Source: Pseudomonas orientalis
Lineage (GTDB): Bacteria; Pseudomonadota; Gammaproteobacteria; Pseudomonadales; Pseudomonadaceae
NCBI RefSeq assembly: GCF_002934065.1
Contig: NZ_CP018049.1
Span: forward strand, 5,702,501-5,766,500
Direction: 5' to 3'
DNA: 64,000 bases
The notes beneath the pieces were generated by a model. That model saw nothing but the letters and a program-made list of their open reading frames with translations, ran no database searches and was not told where the DNA came from. Numbering within the stretch: position 1 is the first letter of the stretch; every line of letters begins with the position of its first letter. The translations under genes were made by a program, and so were the position numbers. Shown here piece after piece: positions 15,377-23,807 of this stretch.

Positions 15377-17359
15377 TTAATTGGCCGTCAGCCCCCGTGA
15401 CTGCAGTGAACTGAACAGCGGTTCCATAAAGGCCTCGATATGCCGCGCGCCCACTTCAGACAGGTGGTTATCGTCGGTGTACAGCGCGCGCCCGTTGAGC
15501 TCGACCCGGCACAAGCCATCGGTGCCGCACAGCGAGGGCGCCGGGTCCAGCACCGCGACGCCGCTGTCGGCGGCCGCCAGCTCATCGAACAATTGGCTGA
15601 TAAACGCCTGGCGCTTGAGATGCTTGGCTACGTCCAGACCTTCGCCGTCAAACGGTCGGTGCATCATTGCCAGGCGACTGAGGCGGTAAGGCACGATGAT
15701 TTCCTGCAGCGGCACCTCCTTGACCAGCCAGACCCTGTGCCCCGCAGCGCGCAGCGCCTGAATGCGCTCGCGCATCCCCTGGGCAAAGCGTTGCTCAGCC
15801 ACAGCCTGCACGTACTCGCCGGTGCTGGGGTCTTTGAGCGCATGCTCTTTGTCACCCGACATTTGCCCGTAGACATACAGGCTCCAGCGCGCCGCCAACA
15901 CCACATCGCTGATTTTCTTTTCGGTCATCGCCTTCTCGACGCGATGGTTGAAATGCGCACACCGGGCAATGTTCTCAAGGCCATCCAAGGGGATGCAGCC
16001 GGCAAAGCTGGCTTCAATCACGCTGATATCATGGCGATCAGCGCCCTCTTTGAGCGCCGGAATCAGCGCGGTGGCGTGACTGTCGCCCCACACCAGCGCC
16101 GAGACCGACTGACTTTTGGGACCGAAATGGCAGAACAACCGCTCATCGGGCGTGTCCTTGTCAGCCATACACGCCGTCAGCTCCGGGCTCCACTTCTTTG
16201 CCTTCGCGAAAATCAACGCCTGCTCAGACAAGCGCGACGGCACACCGTCGAATTCACGGATCGCCAAGCCAGTGAAACCAAGCCCCAGAATGCCGACCAC
16301 GGCTGAAGCAAGAATCGCCTTACGCGAGGCCAGCAAGCGTTTTTCCCGGAACGGCGTTTCCACGAAGCGCCAGGACAGGTAGCCCAGCACCAACGAAAGC
16401 AGCATCAAGCCGGCCAGTTCCAGGACACTCAAGCCATCCACCGCGGCATAGTTGGCGTACACAAACACCGGCCAATGCCACAGGTACCAGGAATAGGAAA
16501 TCAGCCCGATACCGACCATCAGCCGCGTACTCAACAGGCGCCCGACCCAGGTGTATTGCTGCCCGTTGGCCCAGATCAACCCGACCACGCCCAGCACCGG
16601 CAACAGCGCGGCCGGACCGGGAAACGGGGTTTTCGCGTCGTAACCGAATACCGCGATCAGGATCAGTGCCATGGAGGCCAGGCTGACCCCCTGGGCCAGG
16701 GCAGGCGAAGCGCGCCATTGATATTTGGGCAGCACCGCCAGCATCGCACCGGCCAGTAATTCCCAGGCACGCAGGTGCAGCAGGAAGAAGGCTTTTTGCG
16801 GCTCGTGCTCAACCGCCCAGACGCTCATGCCAAACGAGCCCAGCAGCACCGCGAACAGCGCCAGGCGCCAGTGCTTCAAGCGAGCTGAAAGCAGCGTGAG
16901 CAACAGCGGGAAGAAAATGTAGAACTGCTCTTCTACCGCCAGCGACCAGGTGTGCAGCAGGGGCTTGATGTCAGAAGCTGCATCGAAGTAGCCATGCTGG
17001 CGCGAGAACAACAGGTTGGAGGTAAAGGTCACCTGATAGTGCGCAGACCGCCCCAACTCTTCGTAGTCCTTGGGCGCCAACAGAAACCAGCCCACCGCGA
17101 GTGTGGCCGCAATCATTACGAACAGCGCCGGCAGGATGCGCCGTGCGCGCCGGGCCCAGAAGTCGATGAAACTGAAGCGCCCGGCCTGACGCTCACGCCA
17201 AATAATGGACGTGATCAAAAAGCCGGAAATGACGAAGAAGACATCGACGCCAACGAAACCGCCGGTGAGGCCAGGAACGCCGAAGTGAAACAGCACGACG
17301 GCGAGGACAGCGATGGCACGCAGGCCGTCAATGTCTCTGCGGTAAGCAAGAGTGGTCAT
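15377..17359 (-). CDS. Membrane acyltransferase with SGNH domain (O-antigen acetylase type)
   Basis: 660 residues from ATG 17359. The N-terminal ~370 residues form an acyltransferase-3 domain with about ten membrane helices: YRRDIDGLRAIAVLAVVLFH (catalytic His at its end), GFVGVDVFFVISGFLIT and LLHTWSLAVEEQFYIFFP. The C-terminal periplasmic part is an SGNH hydrolase-like domain with VWGDSHATAL and the terminal DDNHLSEVG (Asp-His of the triad). This OafA/OatA-like architecture acetylates O-antigen or other surface glycans. Position upstream of rho matches the putative O-antigen acetylase of P. aeruginosa. No good ribosome site before the chosen start. Confidence 0.9.
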   Translation of the reverse strand: MTTLAYRRDIDGLRAIAVLAVVLFHFGVPGLTGGFVGVDVFFVISGFLITSIIWRERQAGRFSFIDFWARRARRILPALFVMIAATLAVGWFLLAPKDYEELGRSAHYQVTFTSNLLFSRQHGYFDAASDIKPLLHTWSLAVEEQFYIFFPLLLTLLSARLKHWRLALFAVLLGSFGMSVWAVEHEPQKAFFLLHLRAWELLAGAMLAVLPKYQWRASPALAQGVSLASMALILIAVFGYDAKTPFPGPAALLPVLGVVGLIWANGQQYTWVGRLLSTRLMVGIGLISYSWYLWHWPVFVYANYAAVDGLSVLELAGLMLLSLVLGYLSWRFVETPFREKRLLASRKAILASAVVGILGLGFTGLAIREFDGVPSRLSEQALIFAKAKKWSPELTACMADKDTPDERLFCHFGPKSQSVSALVWGDSHATALIPALKEGADRHDISVIEASFAGCIPLDGLENIARCAHFNHRVEKAMTEKKISDVVLAARWSLYVYGQMSGDKEHALKDPSTGEYVQAVAEQRFAQGMRERIQALRAAGHRVWLVKEVPLQEIIVPYRLSRLAMMHRPFDGEGLDVAKHLKRQAFISQLFDELAAADSGVAVLDPAPSLCGTDGLCRVELNGRALYTDDNHLSEVGARHIEAFMEPLFSSLQSRGLTAN

Positions 17360-17462
17360 AAGAATTGTGGTCAGTCTGTGACGAAAGGAGTGAGCGTAGT
17401 CGCGGATACAATTTTTGTTACTTAACGGACACTTATGCCATAAAAAACGATGAATCTCGACG

Positions 17463-17500
17463 CAAAAAAAATGGCGCCCCGGGCGGGACGCCATTTTTCG
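17463..17500 (-). terminator. Rho-independent terminator downstream of rho
   Basis: Stem AAAAATGGCGTCCC / GGGGCGCCATTTTT on the minus strand (14 bp with one G-U pair) with a T-run after it, 17 bases beyond the rho stop. Confidence 0.85.
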
Positions 17501-17516
17501 GACCTGAAACGCCGTA

Positions 17517-18776
<1,260 letters not shown>

Positions 18777-18970
18777 ATAGGAATGACGTAATCATTTATG
18801 GAGGGGGGAAATTAAGCTTTTGGCTTAATGAGGCCGCGCCGCAGAGAAGGCGACAGGATCGCGTACTAATCGAAAAGGAATGCGTCGGCGACGGCTTGCA
18901 GGGGGCAGTGGAGAAACCAGTGCGGGGCCGAATGTACCACCTGAATTTCGGAGCGTCTAGCCCTGTTTTA
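18777..18970 (-). promoter_or_regulatory. rho leader and promoter region
   Basis: About 190 non-coding bases between the trxA terminator and the rho start. No intrinsic-terminator hairpin is visible in it. In E. coli the rho leader mediates Rho-dependent autogenous attenuation; that this happens here is inference from family knowledge only. Confidence 0.4.
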
Positions 18971-18972
18971 CG

Positions 18973-19002
18973 AAAAAGCCCCGAGATTTTCGGGGCTTTT
19001 TT
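18973..19002 (-). terminator. Terminator downstream of trxA
   Basis: GCCCCGA-GATTT-TCGGGGC stem with flanking A- and T-runs (AAAAAGCCCC... CGGGGCTTTTTT); it can act in both directions. Eight bases beyond the trxA stop. Confidence 0.9.
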
Positions 19003-19010
19003 GACGACGC

Positions 19011-19340
19011 TTAGATGTTGGCGTCGAGGAAAGCTTGCAGCTGAGACTTCGACAGTGCGCCCACTTTAGTGGCCGCAACCTCGCCGTTCTTGAACAGCAT
19101 CAGGGTCGGAATACCACGCACGCCATGCTTGGCCGGGGTTTCCTGATTGTCGTCGATGTTCAGCTTGGCAATGGTCAGCTTGCCTTCGTAAGTGGTTGCA
19201 ATGTCGTCCAGGACCGGAGCGATCATTTTGCAAGGGCCGCACCACTCAGCCCAGTAGTCAACCAGCACCGGGCCAGCAGCCTTGAGTACTTCGGCCTCAA
19301 AGGTCGCGTCGGTGACGTGCTTGATAAGATCGTTGCTCAT
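19011..19340 (-). CDS. trxA: Thioredoxin TrxA
   Basis: A 109-residue thioredoxin, the general cytoplasmic disulfide reductant. Active site WCGPC at residues 33-37, buried Asp in VLVDYWAEW (D28), cis-proline loop RGIPTLMLF. ATG 19340 is chosen because it gives the E. coli-like N-terminus MSNDLIKHVTD; the ORF can be extended 14 codons but without family similarity. Neighbour of rho, as in E. coli and P. aeruginosa; here with its own terminator before rho. Confidence 0.98.
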   Translation of the reverse strand: MSNDLIKHVTDATFEAEVLKAAGPVLVDYWAEWCGPCKMIAPVLDDIATTYEGKLTIAKLNIDDNQETPAKHGVRGIPTLMLFKNGEVAATKVGALSKSQLQAFLDANI

Positions 19341-19460
19341 GGATGTCTCCGGATTGTAAGCAAAAAAAACGTTGCCCATCATAGCCGCCCTTCCCCCGTT
19401 CAGGAAGCCGCCTCTGATTGAGTGTTGCTATGGCCGCGCATGACTTTGAATATCGCCCGC

Positions 19461-20156
19461 TCACGGCGAGACAGGTGTGACGAAGGCAATACCCGTGCGC
19501 ATCGCCGCATTACGTACATGTTCCTGCATGGTTTTCTGCGCTGCCGCACTGGTGCGCCGGGCCAGGGCGCGCAGAATCTTGCGATGTTCCTGCCAGGTTT
19601 CCATGGCGCGTTCCGGCCGGATGAACGGTAGTTTCTGGCTTTCCAGAAAGACCTCGGCGCTGGCGCTCAGGATACTCACCATCGCCTGGTTGCCGCTGGC
19701 CAGCAGGATGCGCCGATGAAACTCGAAGTCCAGCCGGGCGGCGCTTTCAAAGTCACCGGCCTTAAGCACCTTGCGCATTGCTTCGACATTGTCCTGGAGG
19801 CTGTCGAGTTCGTCGGTGGTCAAGGTGACCGCCGCCAAACCGGCTGCGAACCCTTCAAGGGCGTAACGCAACTGGAAGATATCCAGCGGCGTGGCCTGCG
19901 CTGCAAACGGCCAGGCGAGTTCGGACGGCGGCTGCGGTACCTGCACGAACACGCCCTTGCCCGGCTGCACACTGACCACCCCCAGGGCGCTCAAGGACGA
20001 CAACGCCTCCCGCAACGACGCCCGGCTCACGCCCAGACGCACTGCTAAATCGCGTTGAGAAGGTAATGCATCGCCCGGCCCGAAGCCCCGCTCCTTGATC
20101 AGTTTGCGGATGGCCTGCAGGGCCGCCTCCGGTACGGCTTGGGCGATGGAATTCAT
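19461..20156 (-). CDS. FadR-subfamily GntR transcriptional regulator
   Basis: 231 residues from ATG 20156. N-terminal winged helix (LPSQRDLAVRLGVSRASLREALSSLSALGVV, about residues 26-58) is a textbook GntR HTH; the C-terminal FCD ligand domain is all-helical with the metal-binding Asp/His pattern (LDFEFHRRIL). Divergent from the amino-acid ABC transporter across 255 bases, so it very probably regulates that operon in response to the transported compound or a metabolite. The block trxA-[this]-ppx is interrupted here relative to P. aeruginosa. Confidence 0.92.
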   Translation of the reverse strand: MNSIAQAVPEAALQAIRKLIKERGFGPGDALPSQRDLAVRLGVSRASLREALSSLSALGVVSVQPGKGVFVQVPQPPSELAWPFAAQATPLDIFQLRYALEGFAAGLAAVTLTTDELDSLQDNVEAMRKVLKAGDFESAARLDFEFHRRILLASGNQAMVSILSASAEVFLESQKLPFIRPERAMETWQEHRKILRALARRTSAAAQKTMQEHVRNAAMRTGIAFVTPVSP

Positions 20157-20411
20157 AGAAAACTCAAGGTTCCAGTCAACTGAGTGGCTAGTTGTAAAGC
20201 TATTCACGTCTGTCGGCAAGCCACGCCCCAAAGGGGCTCGCGCGCTTTTCACGGCGCCCGAAAAGGGTGCGAAAAGCGCAACCACTGTTCAGACCAGTAA
20301 GACCATCACACCTCAACGGCAGCGTGCCTTGCAGCCTCTTCCAAGGGGGCTGGCATGGGCTGTGCACTGAGCAAACTCAGAAAATTCCTTCGCCCTTCTC
20401 GGAGAGTTGCC
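20157..20411. promoter_or_regulatory. Divergent control region of GntR regulator and ABC operon
   Basis: 255 bases. Visible elements: GCCCC-AAA-GGGGC hairpin (20225-20237); a 9-bp inverted repeat GCGCTTTTC / GAAAAGCGC (20242-20250 and 20271-20279) enclosing a second, GC-rich small stem; and CAGTAAGACCA at 20295-20305, which on the minus strand reads TGGTCTTACTG, one base away from the FadR-type operator pattern TNGTNNNACNA. These are candidates for the regulator site and for a structured mRNA leader; no promoter hexamers are clear. Confidence 0.4.
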
Positions 20412-21197
20412 ATGACCAAGCGCTACAGCGCCCTGCTCACTGCCCTGTTTGCCAGCCTGATGCTGAGCCAGGCACCCGCCCAGGCCAACGGTCTGGACGA
20501 TATCGTCGCCCGTGGCACCCTCAAGGTGGCTGTGCCGCAGGACTTCCCGCCATTCGGTTCGGTGGGCCCCGACATGAAACCCCGCGGCCTGGACATCGAC
20601 ACCGCCAAGCTGTTGGCCGACCAACTCAAGGTCAAGTTGGAGTTGACCCCGGTCAACAGCACCAACCGCATCCCATTCCTCACCACCGGCAAGGTGGACT
20701 TGGTGATCTCCAGCCTGGGCAAGAACCCCGAGCGCGAAAAAGTCATCGACTTCTCCAGGGCCTACGCACCTTTCTACCTCGCCGTATTCGGCCCGCCTGA
20801 CGCCGCCGTCAGCAGCACCGACGACCTCAAGGGCAAAACTATCAGCGTGACCCGTGGCGCCATCGAGGACATCGAGCTGACGGCTGTCGCGCCCAAGGAG
20901 GCGACCATCAAGCGCTTTGAAGACAACAACTCGACCATCGCCGCCTATCTGGCCGGCCAGGTCGACCTGATCGCCAGCGGCAACGTGGTGATGGTGGCGA
21001 TCAGTGAACGCAATCCCAAGCGCGTACCGGCGCTGAAAGTGAAGCTCAAGGACTCGCCGGTGTACGTCGGTGTGAACAAGAACGAGCCGGCGTTGCTGGA
21101 GAAGGTCAACCAGATCCTGGTCGCGGCCAAGGCCGACGGCAGCCTGGAAAAGAACGCGCTGCAATGGCTCAAAGAGCCCCTGCCTGCCGACCTCTAA
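20412..21197 (+). CDS. Polar amino-acid ABC transporter, periplasmic binding protein
   Basis: 261 residues, SBP family 3. Signal peptide MTKRYSALLTALFASLMLSQ..AQANG; mature domain starts LDDIVARGTLKVAVPQDFPPFG, the family opening, then GLDIDTAKLLADQL, FLTTGKVDLVISSLGKN and the hinge region. ATG 20412 has GGAGAG seven bases upstream; the longer reading from 20355 would destroy the signal peptide. Ligand cannot be fixed from sequence; the operon type (two permeases of the His/Glu/Gln class) points to a polar amino acid. First gene of a four-gene operon. Confidence 0.93.
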   Translation: MTKRYSALLTALFASLMLSQAPAQANGLDDIVARGTLKVAVPQDFPPFGSVGPDMKPRGLDIDTAKLLADQLKVKLELTPVNSTNRIPFLTTGKVDLVISSLGKNPEREKVIDFSRAYAPFYLAVFGPPDAAVSSTDDLKGKTISVTRGAIEDIELTAVAPKEATIKRFEDNNSTIAAYLAGQVDLIASGNVVMVAISERNPKRVPALKVKLKDSPVYVGVNKNEPALLEKVNQILVAAKADGSLEKNALQWLKEPLPADL

Positions 21198-21211
21198 GCC
21201 GGAGTTGATCC

Positions 21212-21880
21212 ATGGCGTATCAATTTGACTTTGTGCCGGTGCTGGCCAACACCGACCTGCTGTTGCGAGGCGCGTTGTTCACCCTTGAGCTGACGGCCAT
21301 CGGCGCCATCCTCGGCGTGGCCCTGGGCACGGTCGGCGCCGTCGTGCGGGCGTGGAAGATCCAGCCGTTCGCCTGGTTTTTCGGTGTGTATGTCGAGTTG
21401 ATCCGCAACACGCCGTTCCTGGTGCAGTTGTTCTTCATTTTCTTCGGCCTGCCTTCCCTGGGCCTGAAGATCACGGAGTGGCAAGCCGCAGTGCTGGCGA
21501 TGGTGATCAACCTGGGCGCCTATTCCACCGAGATCATCCGTGCCGGCATCCAGGCCGTCCCGAAAGGGCAGCTGGAAGCCGCCGCCGCACTGGCGATGAC
21601 GCGTTTCGAAGCGTTCCGTCATGTGGTGCTGCTGCCGGCACTGGGCAAGGTGTGGCCGGCCTTGAGCAGTCAGATCATCATCGTGATGCTCGGCTCGGCG
21701 GTGTGTTCGCAGATCGCCACCGAAGAGCTGAGCTTTGCCGCCAACTTCATTCAGTCGCGCAATTTCCGCGCCTTTGAAACCTACGCCCTGACCACTCTGG
21801 TGTACCTGTGCATGGCGCTGATGATTCGCCAGCTGCTCAACTGGATCGGCCGCCGCTTTGTGATGAGGAACAGTCGATGA
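21212..21880 (+). CDS. Amino-acid ABC transporter permease (HisM/GlnP type), first
   Basis: 222 residues, about five membrane helices, with the polar amino-acid permease signature: YVELIRNTPFLVQLFFIFFGLP and the EAA loop region EIIRAGIQAVPKGQLEAAAALAMTR-type followed by VVLLPALGKVWPALSSQ. Forms the membrane channel together with the next gene. Fourteen bases after the binding protein; stop overlaps the next ATG (ATGA). Confidence 0.93.
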   Translation: MAYQFDFVPVLANTDLLLRGALFTLELTAIGAILGVALGTVGAVVRAWKIQPFAWFFGVYVELIRNTPFLVQLFFIFFGLPSLGLKITEWQAAVLAMVINLGAYSTEIIRAGIQAVPKGQLEAAAALAMTRFEAFRHVVLLPALGKVWPALSSQIIIVMLGSAVCSQIATEELSFAANFIQSRNFRAFETYALTTLVYLCMALMIRQLLNWIGRRFVMRNSR

Positions 21881-22527
21881 GTGATTTTTCCTTCTGGGAC
21901 AGCGTGCGCAACCTGCTCACCGGCCTGCAATGGACGCTGTTGCTGTCGCTGGTGGCGTTTGTCGGCGGGGGGCTGATCGGTTTGCTGGTGATGATCCTGC
22001 GCATCAGCAACAAGGCCTTCGCCCGCAACGTTGCGCGCACCTATATCGAACTGTTCCAGGGCACGCCGCTGCTGATGCAGCTGTTTCTGGTGTTCTTCGG
22101 CGTTGCCCTGCTCGGTGTGGATATCTCGCCGTGGCTGGCGGCAGCCATCGCCCTGACCCTGTTTACCAGCGCCTACCTCGCCGAGATCTGGCGCGGCTGC
22201 GTGGAGTCCATTGCCCATGGGCAGTGGGAGGCGTCGGCCAGCCTGGCGCTCAACCCCCTTGAACAACTGCGCTACGTGATCCTGCCCCAAGCCCTGCGTA
22301 TTGCCGTGGCGCCGACCGTAGGGTTTTCGGTGCAGGTGGTCAAAGGCACCGCCGTGACCTCGATCATCGGCTTTACCGAGCTGACCAAGACCGGCGGCAT
22401 GCTCGCCAACGCCACCTTCGAACCTTTCATGGTCTACGGCCTCGTGGCCCTCGGTTACTTCCTGCTCTGCTACCCCTTGTCCCTCAGTGCGCGCTACCTG
22501 GAAAGGAGACTGCATGCCTCTGCTTAG
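21877..22527 (+). CDS. Amino-acid ABC transporter permease (HisQ/GlnP type), second
   Basis: 216 residues from ATG 21877, which overlaps the previous stop by 4 bases. Same family as its neighbour: YIELFQGTPLLMQLFLVFFG and the EAA loop WRGCVESIAHGQWEASASL. The two permeases are probably a heterodimer. Overlaps the ATPase gene by 14 bases, so all three are tightly coupled. Confidence 0.93.
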   Translation: MSDFSFWDSVRNLLTGLQWTLLLSLVAFVGGGLIGLLVMILRISNKAFARNVARTYIELFQGTPLLMQLFLVFFGVALLGVDISPWLAAAIALTLFTSAYLAEIWRGCVESIAHGQWEASASLALNPLEQLRYVILPQALRIAVAPTVGFSVQVVKGTAVTSIIGFTELTKTGGMLANATFEPFMVYGLVALGYFLLCYPLSLSARYLERRLHASA

Positions 22528-23251
22528 AATTTCTGCCCTGCATAAATATTACGGCGATCACCACGTGCTCAAGGGCATTGACCTGACCGTTGAAGAAGGC
22601 CAGGTGGTGGCGATCATCGGCCGCAGTGGCTCGGGTAAATCCACCCTGCTGCGTACCCTCAATGGCCTGGAGTCGATCAACGACGGCGTGATCGAAGTCG
22701 ATGGCGAATACCTCGACGCCGCCCGCGCCGACCTGCGCAGCCTGCGGCAGAAGGTCGGCATGGTGTTTCAACAGTTCAACCTGTTTCCACATTTGACCGT
22801 GGGCGAGAACGTCATGCTCGCGCCGCAGGTGGTGCAGAAAGTACCCAAGGCCAAGGCAGCGCAGTTGGCTAAACAGATGCTGGAACGCGTGGGTCTGGGG
22901 GAGAAGTTCGATGCCTTCCCCGACCGCCTGTCTGGCGGCCAGCAGCAACGTGTAGCAATTGCCCGCGCTCTGGCCATGTCGCCCAAGGTGCTGTTGTGCG
23001 ACGAAATCACCTCGGCCCTGGACCCGGAACTGGTCAATGAAGTGCTCAGTGTGGTGCGCCAACTGGCCAAAGACGGCATGACGCTGATCATGGTGACCCA
23101 CGAAATGCGCTTCGCCCGCGAAGTCGGTGACAAGCTGGTGTTCATGCACCAGGGCAAGGTGCATGAAGTGGGCGACCCCAAGGTCGTGTTTGCCAACCCG
23201 CAAACGCCCGAGCTCGCCAACTTCATCGGCTCCGTGGAACAGCCGGGCTGA
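22514..23251 (+). CDS. Amino-acid ABC transporter ATP-binding protein
   Basis: 245 residues from ATG 22514 behind AAGGAG. Walker A GRSGSGKST (residues 36-44), Q-loop VGMVFQQFNLFPHL, signature LSGGQQQR, Walker B VLLCDEITSALDPE, H-loop MVTHEM. Closest in pattern to GlnQ/HisP. Last gene of the transporter operon; its end overlaps the end of the convergent fimbrial gene by 29 bases. Confidence 0.95.
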   Translation: MPLLRISALHKYYGDHHVLKGIDLTVEEGQVVAIIGRSGSGKSTLLRTLNGLESINDGVIEVDGEYLDAARADLRSLRQKVGMVFQQFNLFPHLTVGENVMLAPQVVQKVPKAKAAQLAKQMLERVGLGEKFDAFPDRLSGGQQQRVAIARALAMSPKVLLCDEITSALDPELVNEVLSVVRQLAKDGMTLIMVTHEMRFAREVGDKLVFMHQGKVHEVGDPKVVFANPQTPELANFIGSVEQPG

Positions 23252-23807
23252 CCAGTTCAAAACTACCCTGCCCTTCCAACAGCGTCTGACTGCGTACTTG
23301 CAAGGCGTTGGCGGGCAGGTCGGTGTCGATGTCGACCTGGGCCGTCAAGCGTTGGCCTGTCACCAGTCCCCCTGCGGCACGGGCCACCAGGACCTGTCCG
23401 GGCAATAACTGCCCGCCCGCGCCGCCATCAGGCTGGCTCATCATCGCCCATTCGACGGGACGCCCATCCACCTGTGCATGCTTGAGGCTCAACCGCAGTC
23501 GGCCCTGCTGGCCGAAGCGAAACGTTTGCCCATCGGCGGCACCGATAAACCGCAACGCCATTGCCGATGGCTCGACACACAACACGTTGAGCTGCAGCGA
23601 TCGCGTACCGAGCGTGACCGTAGCGCTCTCGGCCAGCGCCTCCCTGCGAATGACACCGTAATCAATACGCGGTTGGCTCAACGACAACCGGCAGTTTTCG
23701 GCCCGCGCCTCCTGGGCCAGCAACACCGTACAGAACAGCGCCGCGCCGATGCTTGTGAGCTTACCGACCATGGCACACCGCCGCAGTGGTTTCGAAGAAC
23801 TTGTCAT
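23223..23807 (-). CDS. Fimbrial subunit/tip-like exported protein (DUF1120-type)
   Basis: 194 residues from ATG 23807 (weak GGAGG 11 bases upstream); ATG 23771 (182 residues, overlapping the usher stop) is an alternative. Signal peptide ends ..LAQEARAENC. Mature protein: ENCRLSLSQPRIDYGVI with the first cysteine, LQLNVLCVEPSAMALRFIGA with the second: the CU-pilin Cys pair. Ends in alternating hydrophobics (SFELVSP). Resembles the first gene of the operon, so probably a second pilus subunit or adhesin. Last gene of the chaperone-usher operon. Confidence 0.8.
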   Translation of the reverse strand: MTSSSKPLRRCAMVGKLTSIGAALFCTVLLAQEARAENCRLSLSQPRIDYGVIRREALAESATVTLGTRSLQLNVLCVEPSAMALRFIGAADGQTFRFGQQGRLRLSLKHAQVDGRPVEWAMMSQPDGGAGGQLLPGQVLVARAAGGLVTGQRLTAQVDIDTDLPANALQVRSQTLLEGQGSFELVSPAVPRSR

